In this document: positions 1 to 9,880 of the stretch, piece after piece
Layout: the number at the start of each line of letters is the position of its first letter
Numbering within the stretch: position 1 is the first letter of the stretch
Source: Gliomastix tumulicola
Taxonomy: Eukaryota; Ascomycota; Sordariomycetes; Hypocreales; Bionectriaceae
Length of the DNA: 64,000 nt
Direction of reading: 5' to 3'
Assembly (NCBI GenBank): GCA_001599755.1
Contig: BCHX01000006.1
Coordinates: forward strand, 855,336-919,335
The notes under the pieces: generated by a model
Told to the model about the DNA's origin: nothing
Seen by the model: only the letters and a program-made list of their open reading frames with translations
Database searches by the model: none
Made by a program: the position numbers and the translations under genes

Positions 1-633
1 CGGCGTTAGGGTCGGCTCAACGCTAAAGCTCTTCCACGAAAGCATGGGATCTGTCATGGCGAAAGAGCCGAGCTTGTTTTTGGCGCGGGTTTCGAGAAGA
101 GAGGCCAGAGAGAGTTACGGGCGGGCCTCCCCCCCAGAATCGATGATTCAATATTAGGGGGCGGCGGGGGAGGATTAGGCCTCGATCTGCTTGTCTCCTA
201 GCGTCGTATTGCTTCTTGGGGAAGCGCAGACTAGCACGAGAGCGGGTTAGCTAGTGTGAATGGCTGGGGCAGGGATTCGATGCACGAGGGTGAAAGAGGG
301 AGTGACTGCGGGAAACGTCAACCGGGAGCGGTGGCTCGCCGAGTCCGGCACAGGAGCGGCGAGGGCTGGCCGAGGAGGCCTGGGCCTTGGAGATTGGGAG
401 CCTTGGGGGACTTTGACACTAGCCCTGGCTTGGTGCGGCTTGAGTCTGGGCCCTGGGAGGCGAGTGGGAGAGGTCCAGAGAGACGGCAGAGAGGGTGGTG
501 TGCTGTCAATCGTGCAGGTGGTCTGTCTCGATGCAGAGCAGAGTGTAGGCAACGGGTATCCCCTAGAACAGAGAGCATACTAAAGTGATAGCTGTAAATG
601 GAAAGCTTCTATGTGTATTCGGTACAGAACAGT
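1..633. other. gene-poor left edge
   Basis: No convincing gene is visible. The overlapping open frames are about 100 codons or less, rich in Arg/Pro/Gly, and show no recognisable domain. The right end is the 3' flank of the acyl-CoA ligase gene that ends at 634. Confidence 0.5.
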
Positions 634-2419
634 CTATAGTCTAGCCCGTGCCTGGCCGTCACCGCCCTCAATCTCAAGTGCATCCCTCTTCGCCCACTCC
701 CGCATCGTCTTGCGCTGGATCTTGCCGCTCGCCAGCTTGGGCACCTCGTCGATGAAGACGACACCACCAACAAGCTTCTTGTGCTTGGCCACGCGCCCTG
801 CCAGCCATGTCTGTATATCTTCTGGCGTCACCTTGCCCTTTGACGTGTCCTGCACAACGACGTATGCCCGCGGCCACTCGTTTCCGTTTCTAGGATGATT
901 AGCATGAAGCCATCTGTCTTTGAAAGTAAAGGGGTCTCTTACAATGTGATACCAACGACCGCGGCGTCGGCAATGTCCTCGTTCTCGAGCAGGGCAGCTT
1001 CAAGCTCGGCGGGTGCCACTTGCAGAGCGTTGACCTTGATGAGTTCCTGGGAGGAATATAAGTATGAGTCCGTAGAGTGACACTTTGAGCAAAACGCACC
1101 TTCTTGCGGTCGACGATCCAGAAGTATCCCTGATCATCACATACCGCAACATCCCCCGTCTTCAGCCAGCCCTCCCCATCGATACTCTCCTTCGTCGCCG
1201 CCTCGTTCCGCCAGTATCCCATACACACGTTCGGCCCCCGTATATGTATCTCCCCGCGCGTGCCAACTCCCACTTCCTTCCCCTCGTCGTCCACGAGTCT
1301 GCACTCGCAGTTCGGATCCAGCCGTCCCACGCTGCCCGAGTCATCCTTGATACCCCCAGGCACGTGCAGCGCGCCGCACGTCACCTCGGTCATGCCCCAG
1401 CCCTGGTTCACCTGCACGTCGAACCGCCTCTGCACCTCATTCTGCAGCTCGCGGGACAGCGGCGCGGCGCCGCAGAGCACGTCGCGCACACTCGAGAGGT
1501 CGTACCGCGCCGTCTCGCGCCGCTTGGACAGCATGACGAGGATCGGCGGCGCGACTTGCAGACTCGTGATTTTGTACTTTCCGATCGCGTGCAGGAAATC
1601 CTCGTAGCGGAACTCGGACATGATGTAGACGGGGACGGCCAGGCGCACGGCCATGAGCATCGTGTACAGCTGCCCGTAGGCGTGGTACAGCGGGAGGAAC
1701 CCGATCCAGCGCTCCTGCGGGCGGGCGGCGAAGGCGAAGGGCTTGTGGGCGTAGCGCATGTAGATTGTCTGCGCGACGTTGGCCACGAGGTTGAAGTGGG
1801 AGACGCAGACGCCCTTGGGGAGGCCCGTCGTGCCGGAGCTGTAGTTGATGGTCGCCACGGTGGTCGAGGCGGCTTCTTCGTTTTCTTCCAGGGATGGCCA
1901 GGTCCAGGAGGTGCCCTGGGCGTCGGAGCCGATCATGTCGCGCCAGTCCTTGATGCCGTGGGTGGTGGGATTCGGCTGGTCGGAGAACTGGAAGATGCGG
2001 CTTTGTGGCAGGCCGGCCTTCTCTGCCGCGGGGAGGATGAGCGGGAGCATGGATGGATGCACGAGGATGGCCTTTGCTGTCGTGTTCTTAAGCTGGTGGA
2101 CGAGCTCAGGCACGGTGTAGGCCGGGTTCGCGCCGCTGAAGATGAAGCCCGCGCCGACGATGCCTAGATAGGCCACGGGGACGAAGATGTGGTTGGGCGT
2201 GCAGATGAGGACGACGTCACCGCGGGTGAGACCGAGCCCGTGCTGCAGGCCGTAGCCCAGACGACGCACCCATTGCAGCAGCTGTGCGGGCGAGAGGCTG
2301 TTGGAGGGGTCTTTGCTGTCGAGCCAGAGGGGGTCTGTCGAGGGCGTGTCGGGGAAGAGGTAGCTGAGGATGTTGGTCTTGGGGATGGTGACGTTCGGGT
2401 ATGGCGAAGAGAAGGGCAT
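634..2419 (-). CDS. 4-coumarate:CoA ligase-like acyl-CoA synthetase, peroxisomal
   Basis: Predicted ANL-superfamily ligase that activates a carboxylic acid (aryl, medium- or long-chain) to its CoA thioester through an acyl-AMP intermediate. Three exons, 2419-1100, 1046-943 and 889-634, join in phase to 559 residues, the usual size of fungal 4CL-like enzymes. Seen directly: the AMP-binding P-loop (YSSGTTGLPKG), the GWGMTE motif, the hinge region YFWIVDRKKELIKVN restored across intron 1, and the C-terminal catalytic-lysine motif GKIQRK. The protein ends in ARL, a PTS1 tripeptide, so a peroxisomal location is expected. The ATG at 2419 was chosen because MPFSSPYPN begins the family-like part; an upstream ATG at 2494 would add 25 unconvincing residues. 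It is divergent from the SDR at 2927 and shares its promoter. The substrate cannot be read from the sequence. Confidence 0.93.
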
Positions 2420-2926
2420 TTTGGTGTTATCTGGGTAGGAAGAACGGGGAGAGAGAAGAGGGTGTGGTGAGACGAGATGGTGTGACAGTCTCAAGGCGGG
2501 AGATTATAGCTCTTGAGACAACGACACTGAACACCGGCAAAGATGAGTGAAGACATCACGAACCTGTGACCGTTCCTGCTATATGATGACATCGAGCTCA
2601 CACCCCGAAGACAGTCCGCTGAGGATCTCGCCTATTGGGCCGAGGTCAGTCCTGCGGGGTAACATCTCCAGCTCCCAAGCTCACCCCCGGGTTTGTCGTT
2701 TTTGTGCTCTGTCTACGGACGGAGTACCCCGGGTTTTATGATCCTAGTTGGGGACATTGGAGACTTGATCTTCTCCGCAGGGGGTCAGTGGTGCTGCCTC
2801 TAGCCACGGCTAAAAGTGCCGTGCCAGACAGTCACTATGTAAACGTTCTCTCTGGATATGGCATCCCACACGCGGATGATACGACATCACAACACAATAC
2901 CATATCCTTCGTGTATATTGATCATC
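2420..2926. promoter_or_regulatory. bidirectional promoter between acyl-CoA ligase and SDR
   Basis: A 507-bp space between two divergent start codons whose products both carry PTS1 signals. It contains CCGAGG at 2640-2645, the reverse complement of the CCTCGG core known to bind fungal FarA/FarB/Ctf1-type fatty-acid response factors. One hexamer in 500 bp could be chance. Confidence 0.5.
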
Positions 2927-3939
2927 ATGTCTCACCTCCACAACTACGAAAACATCTTCTCCCTCGAGGGCAAGACAGCCCTCGTCACAGGCGGCTCCCG
3001 CGGCCTCGGCCTGCACATGGCCACCGCCTTCCTCCGCTCCGGCTGCGCCCTCGTCATCGTCACGGCCCGCAAGCGCGAGGGCCCCCAGGGAATCGACCAG
3101 GCCGTGCGGGAGCTCAACGCGCTGCCCGGGATCCGCGGACGCGCCGTGGGCATCGCGGCCAACGTCGCGAGCTCCGAGGACATCGTGCGGCTTGTCTCCG
3201 AGGTGAAGGGGATTGTTGGTGCAAAGGGGCTGGGGATCCTGGTGTGTAATGCTGGTGCGGCTTGGGGGTCGAGGTTTGAGGATGCGCCGCCGAGTAGTTC
3301 GGTTAAGATCCTGGATCTGAACGTGAGGGGGGTGTTTGAGCTGGTGCAGAAGTGAGTGTCTATGATTAGAGGAAGGTGGGAGAATGAGTTGTTAACGGGA
3401 TACGTGTGTAGGTCATTGCCGTTGCTTGAGACTGCTGCATCGAGGGAAGATCCCGCGAGAGTGCTTGTCATCAGCTCTACAGCTGGGACCAACGTGCCGC
3501 ATGTCGGTGAACACGGGACGATTATGTATTCCACATCCAAAGCAGCCGTCAACGTGAGTTCCCGAGAGACGGAGCTGCATCATGTTTCACTGACACCCAA
3601 TAGCACCTGGCACGGAACTTGGCCGTCGAGCTTGGGCCGAAGAACATCACATCCAACATCATTGCTCCGGGCTTCTTCCCATCGAAGCTCGCCCAGGGTC
3701 TCATCAACAACCTTGGCGGTGTGGATGAGCTGAGTAGAGACAATCCGTTGGGGAGGCTCGGCGAGCCTGAGGATATCGCTGGCGTTGCTGTGTTCCTGTG
3801 TTCAAGGGCTGGAGGTTACGTGTAAGTGTGATGTGCCAGTGCTCAGAGTTGTTCCCAGCTAACGGCTTGCAGAAACGGTGTCGACATCTCGGTTGACGGA
3901 GCGGCTAGGTTATCTGCAGGGAGACTGTCCCGGCTGTAG
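2927..3939 (+). CDS. short-chain dehydrogenase/reductase with PTS1
   Basis: Classical SDR, NAD(P)-dependent oxidoreductase of 283 residues. Four exons, 2927-3351, 3412-3553, 3604-3821 and 3873-3939, join in phase at GT-AG sites. Seen: the cofactor motif TGGSRGLG (residues 21-28), the CNAGAA strand-4 motif, the catalytic Y181-x3-K185 in the YSTSK context, and the PGFFPSKL segment after strand 6. The C-terminus is AGRLSRL; SRL is a strong PTS1, so the enzyme should be peroxisomal. By overall style it resembles the fungal SDRs usually labelled 3-oxoacyl-ACP reductase-like (RhlG type). It is divergent from the acyl-CoA ligase and convergent with the aldehyde dehydrogenase, which starts its 3' end only 171 bp downstream. 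It may oxidise an alcohol or hydroxyacyl-CoA; the direction of the reaction is inference. Confidence 0.92.
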
Positions 3940-4110
3940 TATAGATTAAACACTGTCACTAGACCTGCTGATACTGACTCACTGGTGGTGACCCTCAACC
4001 GCCTGTGTCATGACCTACGTGTTCTAGGCAGGAGAGTATATGTGAATTCATGCTTATTAGACAAAAACCTGCTGCTACTCAACTACTCATACCTTTATCT
4101 TATCTGCACC

Positions 4111-5705
4111 CTACAGCTTCGCCATGTTGATAAACACCGTCTTCCGCTCCGTAAACATCCGCAGCGCATCAACCGCATTCTCCCGCCCGATGCCCGACAT
4201 CTTGCTCCCGCCAAACGGCGCCTGCAGGAAGGCCATGCTCACCGCGTTGATGCCCACCATGCCCGACTCGAGGTCCGCGGCGAAGCGCAGCGCCCGGTTG
4301 ATGTCCTGCGTGAAGACGCCCGCCATGAGACCGTAGTACGTGTCGTTGGCCTTGGCGAGGATTTCTTCTTCGGTCTTGAACTTGTTGAGGATGGAGACGG
4401 GGCCGAAGATCTCCTGCTTGGCGATCTCGGCGTCCTCGGCGACGTTCTGGAAGATGGTCGGCTGGACGAAGAAGCCCTGGAAGGGGTTGTTAGCATGGAA
4501 TAGGATGGTATGGGATCAGGGGGAGGAGAGACTCACGTCTGTGCCGATTCGTCCACCGCCTGTGAGGAGCGTGCCCTGCGACTTCCCGCGCTCGAGGAAG
4601 CCAGACACGCGCTCAAACTGCGACTTGTCCACCAAGGGCCCCAAGATGGTCCCCTCGGCATCCGGATCCCCCGCCAGCGTCGCCCGCTGCTCCATGGCAG
4701 CCTTGTACCCGTCCACAAACCTGTCGTAGATGCCCTCCTGCACGTAGACGCGACTGGCCGCGAAGCACACCTGCCCCGTGTTGGCCGTGATGGCATTCAC
4801 GCACCACGTGATGGCGTTCTCGAGATCCGCATCGTCAAACACGACGGCGGGGCTCTTGCCGCCGAGCTCGAGCGTCACGCGCTTGAGGTTCGACTTGGCG
4901 GCCATCTCCTGGATCTTGCGGCCCGTCGCCGTCGAGCCCGTGAAGCTGACCTTGCCGATCTTCATGTGGCTCGCCAGCAGGGCGCCCGTGCTACCGTCGC
5001 CGGGGAGGACCTGGAAGACACCGGGCGGGAAGCCAGCCTCCTTGGCGAGGGCCGCGAGAGCGAGTGCAGAGAAGGGCGTCTTCTCAGACGGCTTGAGGAT
5101 GAAGACGTTGCCCGTCGCCAGCGCCGGCCCAGCCTTCATGCCGACATTCGCAGAAGGTCCATTCCAGGGCACGATCCCCGCGCACACGCCCAGCGGCTCG
5201 TTGCGCACAATCTTGAGGAACCCGTCCTCCTCCGGGTACACCTCACCGGGGAACTTATCCGTGAAGCCCGCAAAGTACCGCAGCGACTCGGCTGCGAGCG
5301 CAACCTCGAACGTGCCAAAGGACGCCATGGGCGCGCCGAGCGTGACGCGCGTCAGCTCCGCGATGGCCTCGGCGTTGGCGTCGATGAGGTCCGCGAGGCG
5401 GTTCAGCAGGTCGCGGCGCTGCTTGGCGGACGTCTTGCGCCATGTCTTGAAGGCGGCGGATGCGGCTTCCACGACGGCCTCGACGTCTGCTTCGCCGGCG
5501 AGGGCGATGTCGTCGGCTACGAGGGAGTCGTCCTTGGGGTTGCGGACCTCGAGCTTCCGGGTGTTCTTGGAGTCGACGAACTGGGGGAGTGTTAGTGGGT
5601 GGATGGTGGGCGGATGGATGGATGGTGAGGAGGGGGGCTTACTTCATTGTTGATGAAGAGCTGCTTGGGCAGGTTCGACTTGTTGAAGGGGAGCTTGTAA
5701 GTCAT
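4111..5705 (-). CDS. NAD(P)-dependent aldehyde dehydrogenase with PTS1
   Basis: Aldehyde dehydrogenase that oxidises an aldehyde to the acid. Exons 5705-5643, 5580-4537 and 4476-4111 join in phase to 490 residues, the usual family length. Seen: the catalytic-base region LELGGKSP, the nucleophilic cysteine in NTGQVCFAAS, and the C-terminal part with the ALDH motif APFGGSKMSGIGRE. The protein ends NMAKL; AKL is a functional PTS1 variant, so a peroxisomal location is predicted. The start at 5705 opens a 21-residue first exon (MTYKLPFNKS) that splices into EFVDSKNTRK, typical for the ALDH N-terminus. A CCTCGG hexamer lies 128 bp upstream at 5833-5838. With its two left neighbours it could form an alcohol, aldehyde, acid, acyl-CoA sequence. 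Confidence 0.95.
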
Positions 5706-6379
5706 GATGGCTGTGTCTGCGAAGGAAGAGGGTAGATGGGAGGTGGTCAATCACAGGCGACTGAGATGGTTCTGTGCTGCAGTACTATTACACATTTATT
5801 TACATTATTTGCATACATCCTTTCCATAGCGCCCTCGGCTCAGAATATTTAAATCCATACCCCTCATCCACGGCCTCGACAAACCTCCGAGACAGTAGCA
5901 TCGGTGTGCGTCACCTCTGCGGAGAGCAGCCAAGATGGATGGTGTGTACAAATCCGCCTCTCTGGAGACCTCACGATCGGGCCACTCTAATTGGCACATG
6001 CATAAGCTCTCCCCGGGCTCCATCCCAAGTGCTGATGCACTCCCAGGGATAGCTTTGCCTGGATAATTATGAATACACGGGAGCGAGGGAAACCGATTTC
6101 CTTTCGTTGAATTCTCGAGTCAGTGGGGAGCGTCTGGTGGGTGTCGCCTGAGTCAGGAGCCGGAGTCGTATATCCAGATGTCTGGGGTCGTTTCTCGGCG
6201 TCTTGGTACGAACTTGCTAGTGAGGGGTAGTTAGCAGGCTGTCAGACACGGGCTAACCAAGTCAAGGTGAACAAGCTCAACCTACCGTATAGTAGATTCG
6301 ACGCTTAGTGAAAGCGTACAATCGTCATGAACTCAGTGACACTGGGCCAACTGCAGCTCCCAGGCATACCAATGCAGCC
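5706..6379. promoter_or_regulatory. upstream region of aldehyde dehydrogenase
   Basis: No gene seen. For the leftward ALDH gene it holds a TATA-like ATATTTAAAT near 5845-5854 (about 140 bp upstream) and CCTCGG at 5833-5838. The part beyond 6100 shows nothing recognisable. Confidence 0.4.
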
Positions 6380-7225
6380 TCAGTTTTCATCCTCGTTCTT
6401 AAGCACCCCCGGCTCCGCTTCATCCCTCTGGAGGAGCAGCTCCTTCTTAAACACCGGCCAGTACACGTCCCGACCCCACTCCAGAAGACACCGCAGAGAG
6501 CGGAACAACTTGTGAATGTCCAACGCCGTCCTCGTGTGGCCAAGAAACGATGCCCCGGGACAACGGGCTTCGGAGTGATACCCTCCTGGCTGCTGACGAG
6601 AAGCGTATACATGTACCAGTCGTGGCCCTGGATGAGGATGCTGTACAGCGCCTCAACGGCGATCGACATACAGGTCCTCGATCGCGTCGGCATCCTTCGT
6701 AGTGGTGGGCTGAATGGTAATATTAAAGTCAAGCTTGCAAGGGCTCTGTCCATTCTTGAGGAAAGACCTGTCGGGCCAAGTTTTGTCGCTGATACACGTT
6801 AGTTGATACCGATAAGGTATGTATTCAATAAGGGTAACGTACAGTTCGCGGACGTTGAACTGGATATCAGGCGTGGGCATCAAGTCGACAGCCGTTTGGA
6901 TGATTTTGAGATGGACCTCCCGCGTCCAGGCCGACTGGTAGTCCATATTGTTATGCTGCGGGCGGGAAGAGGCCCGGCACGCTGTTGCGAGCTCTCCTTG
7001 CTGCCGCTGTGGTCAGGGAAGCTCCCGCGAAGAGTCGAGGCGTCGTCGTTAGATCTCCTTTGTCCACTTGGGGCTACGACCGCCGGTGTGAGCGTCCTCG
7101 TTGGCATGCTTCACACGCTTGGAGGCACGCTCTTCCTTGACATCCTCGTCGGAAGGCTTCTTGCGGCTGGGACTCTTGCTAGAGGAGAGCCACTCGCGGA
7201 TGCGATCCGAATCCTCGGAGTCCAT
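6380..7225 (-). pseudogene. degenerate PD-(D/E)XK nuclease-like gene (fungal PDDEXK family)
   Basis: Remains of a fungus-specific PD-(D/E)XK nuclease-like protein. The N-terminal frame begins at 7225 with an acidic/basic low-complexity stretch (MDSEDSDRIREWL), typical of this family, and stops after about 58 codons. A second frame (6946-6653) carries the middle part. A third carries LIQGHDWYMYTLLV (about 6650-6590), the HDW strand typical of the family C-terminus. A fourth shift is needed to reach ALDIHKLFRSLRCLLEWG and the following VYWP, also typical, before the stop at 6380. The family signature therefore survives in three frames with at least two indels (near 6650 and 6545) that no plausible GT-AG intron explains. 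The nuclease role is inferred from fold assignment of the family and is not proven. Confidence 0.6.
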
Positions 7226-7606
7226 CGTGTTTGGGGGGAGGATGTGTGTGAGTTCTAAGATACGAAAGAGAAGCGAAAGGGTGATAGAAGGGAGACGAAA
7301 GAGGACAGAAATCTTGATGTAAGCACAATTCTAGAATTCAGTGAAGGTGTGAAATTTCTAGTCTCGGGAGTCTGAGTACAAACCCTTTGCATGTGAACAC
7401 GAATGGTTTCTACTTGAAGCATTCTAAGACACCATAAAGACAGCCGAGTCCCTACGACAGGCATCCATGGAGTTGATGCGAAGCTGCTGGCTAACCGAGA
7501 CAGAATCTGTCTCACGCAAAGGTCAGGTTACTGACTCCATAGGGCTCATCGCCTCAGAAATGTTCGAGGCCTAGGCTAACATCAGATGTTCCACCGGTTG
7601 ACGAGC
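7226..7606. other. intergenic, nothing recognised
   Basis: It lies between the 5' end of the PD-(D/E)XK pseudogene and the 3' end of the DUF6594 gene. I see no motif or repeat of note. Confidence 0.4.
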
Positions 7607-8636
7607 CTATATGATGGCCTGCAGCATAACGCCCACGAAGACCATCAGCACCGCGGCGTACGCGAATGTTGCCGCGAACACCTCTCCCAGAGTACTCAAC
7701 GACCACGACGCCAGAAGCCCAAACGCGAGGACGCATCCCGTCGTGACGCCCAGATGCACCCAAATCTCCCTCACGAGAACCAGCAGCCACATCGGGCCGA
7801 TCAGAAACACACCGCCCAAGATGGCACCCACGAGCCTCGACCACAGAGCCTTCTTCAAGGTCTGGCCTCGGGTGTTCGCTATGGCCATGACTGGTCTGCC
7901 CTCCTGCGCCCTCTCCCATGGGCCGGTTCTCTTCGATGCTGCCTTGAGTCTATTCAGGCCCGCGAGTGGCTCTCCAACAGGCTCTCCAGCCGCTGGGAGT
8001 AAGTCGGAGGCTGTCTTGCCCCTCCATGCCATGGCCTTCTCGATCACGAATCGGTCATGAGCCCGCTCCGCGGATGCGACGAAAGGATCGCTCGCCTGAC
8101 CTGAGAATCGCGCCATATACTCGTGATCCCGAACAGCTTGTACTGAGGAGAACACGCCGCCGTCAGTGTTTTTTGTTTTTAGTTTTTGACAAAAGCATGC
8201 ATAACCGGCCTTGGTCCTCACCGTACTCCTTCATCGTCATTTCGAAGATTCCTGACTTGGCATGGCTTCCCTCCTTGTCGAAGCGGTGGGAGACGGCAAA
8301 ATCAATCAGCGTGGCCTGAAGCCTCCGCATATACAGCCTCTGCATATCGGCGAAGTGGATTCTGTAGCTGAAGTCGAAGTCAAACTCGGGCAGACAGGTG
8401 CTCTTGGTCGCCTGGCCGTATCGTCTTGAGGCCCATTCGGGGAGATGGGGCAGCTGGGGTGAGATGGTCTCTATGAAGCCCTTTGCGTAGAATTTGTTGA
8501 TCTCTTGCCATATGCGTTTATCGACGAGGCTTGGTGTGGCTGTGGCTGTGGCTGTGGCATCATCGATCGAGGGCCTACGACAGGAACAGGAACAGCATCC
8601 TCCACATCGATTGGTTGGCGTTGGAGCTGCAGCCAT
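7607..8636 (-). CDS. DUF6594-type membrane protein
   Basis: Uncharacterised fungal family. Two exons, 8636-8222 and 8142-7607, join in phase (GAG TAC G / TA) to 316 residues. The N-terminal half is soluble with a long helix carrying RLYMRRLQATLIDF. The C-terminal half has the family pattern of a conserved RFVIEKAMAWRG segment, then three hydrophobic helices (about GAILGGVFLIGPMWLLVLV, a second around VTTGCVLAFGLLASW, a third around ATFAYAAVLMVFVGV) and the C-terminus. The first 40 residues hold a Cys cluster (CGGCCSCSC) and an alternating Ala-Thr stretch from a small tandem repeat at about 8530-8555, so the true start may be later. The function is unknown; a membrane location is inferred from the helices. 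Confidence 0.72.
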
Positions 8637-9079
8637 TGGGCGAAGATGATGGTGAGTTTTATAGAAGATGCAGAAAGAGGGGAAATTCCAAAGAAGGGAG
8701 TTTCTCAGACAATGTGGACTTAAAGAAATAACTGACTGACTGCTGAATAAACATCATGGTTGCCTCCCCCCCCACACACATCTCAGCCACAGCTGGTCGT
8801 GTGCTGGCATGCTGTGATTGGACGAGTTTCTATGATAAGCTGACCTCTTGGGCGCCTTTTTAATTGCGAACCACCTCAACTGCCTGACATAAAAAGACTC
8901 GTGCTCCCCCCCGTTCGACAGCGTGAGGTTAATTTCGTTTTATCTACGCACCTCATATTCACACAACCTAAGCACCTGGAGCCCCGTTCTCGCAACCGAC
9001 GCTATAGTAAGATAGATGCCTGTTAGCTAGCAATCACTATATTTTCGTGCGATACTGACAATCTATCATCGTGCGGCTC
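8637..9079. other. intergenic, putative promoter of DUF6594 gene
   Basis: Short AT-richer spacer with no convincing gene and a C-run near 8765. Nothing else is recognised. Confidence 0.35.
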
Positions 9080-9598
9080 ATGACTCGTTGGCGTGAACCA
9101 TACGACCCCAACCGGGACGTGGTCAACTTGCAGGTATCCAAGGACGATCAAGGCTGCCTGGTGCTCCAGTACTCGTCCGATGTTTACCGGCGCGCTCGTT
9201 TGGCCACCCACTACCGAGGAGTTGGCAATCGAGGCATTGAGGATCGCGGAATTGATCATGTCCCAAGAAGGGGTTGCTTTGCGTTTCTGAAGAGAACGGG
9301 ATGCGGTCGGGCTAAGCCTCAAAAGAGAGTAGTCAGACTGTTGGACGACGACCGGGGATTGCAGATATCGGGCATTGACGTTAAAGACATCAAGCTGGAG
9401 GATGAATCCTACTCTGTCAAGGTTGGTACCAGGGACGACGCTGAGTTCCTGAAGAAAGTGCTGAACCTGCCTGGGATGCTTCATGATGATGCATCATCTG
9501 TGTTGAAATTTCAGAATTCTCATGGCTATTATCATTGGTATGAATATGTCAGTGGAAATGGTGGGCCATACCCAGAGTCGTTGTCTTCTGTAGAGTAG
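9080..9598 (+). CDS. hypothetical protein, unsupported by a known domain
   Basis: Open frame of 172 codons beginning MTRWREPYDP and ending in a stop at 9596-9598. The second half (DDDRGLQISGIDVKDIKLEDESYSV and on) has the composition of a real soluble protein. A second frame from 9093 to 9290 also looks protein-like (TTEELAIEALRIAELIMSQEG), which suggests that an original gene changes frame near 9285 by an unseen intron or an indel. The antisense strand is also open, which lowers confidence. No family recognised. Confidence 0.3.
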   Translation: MTRWREPYDPNRDVVNLQVSKDDQGCLVLQYSSDVYRRARLATHYRGVGNRGIEDRGIDHVPRRGCFAFLKRTGCGRAKPQKRVVRLLDDDRGLQISGIDVKDIKLEDESYSVKVGTRDDAEFLKKVLNLPGMLHDDASSVLKFQNSHGYYHWYEYVSGNGGPYPESLSSVE

Positions 9599-9880
9599 GT
9601 AGATAGATGGCATAGTCGGTCATCGAGCTATTTGAACGGAATAAAAACCTTCTCTATTCTACTATTGTTGAATGGGGACGAATCTCGGAGGCTGTATGTA
9701 TATCACGGATAGGAATATGTTATCTCATTTTTGTTCTCAAGGCATTTCAGGGTGGTTCCTCCCACGGCGGTATTGGTCCTTATCAATCTCTTACTGTCAT
9801 GTCATAATCCGGGTCCCTGTGTTGTTGTTATTGTGGCTGAGAAATGTCCATAGGAGTCATCAGTCGAAAGCCAGTCTGTT

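Noticed and set aside
1085..2167. 360-codon open frame on the + strand within the acyl-CoA ligase gene
   Set aside because: It is antisense to a conserved coding exon with full motifs; GC-rich codons leave the other strand open. The translation has no domain.
4510..5653. Two long + strand frames (361 and 291 codons) across the aldehyde dehydrogenase
   Set aside because: Shadows of the minus-strand ALDH exons; the catalytic motifs are on the minus strand.
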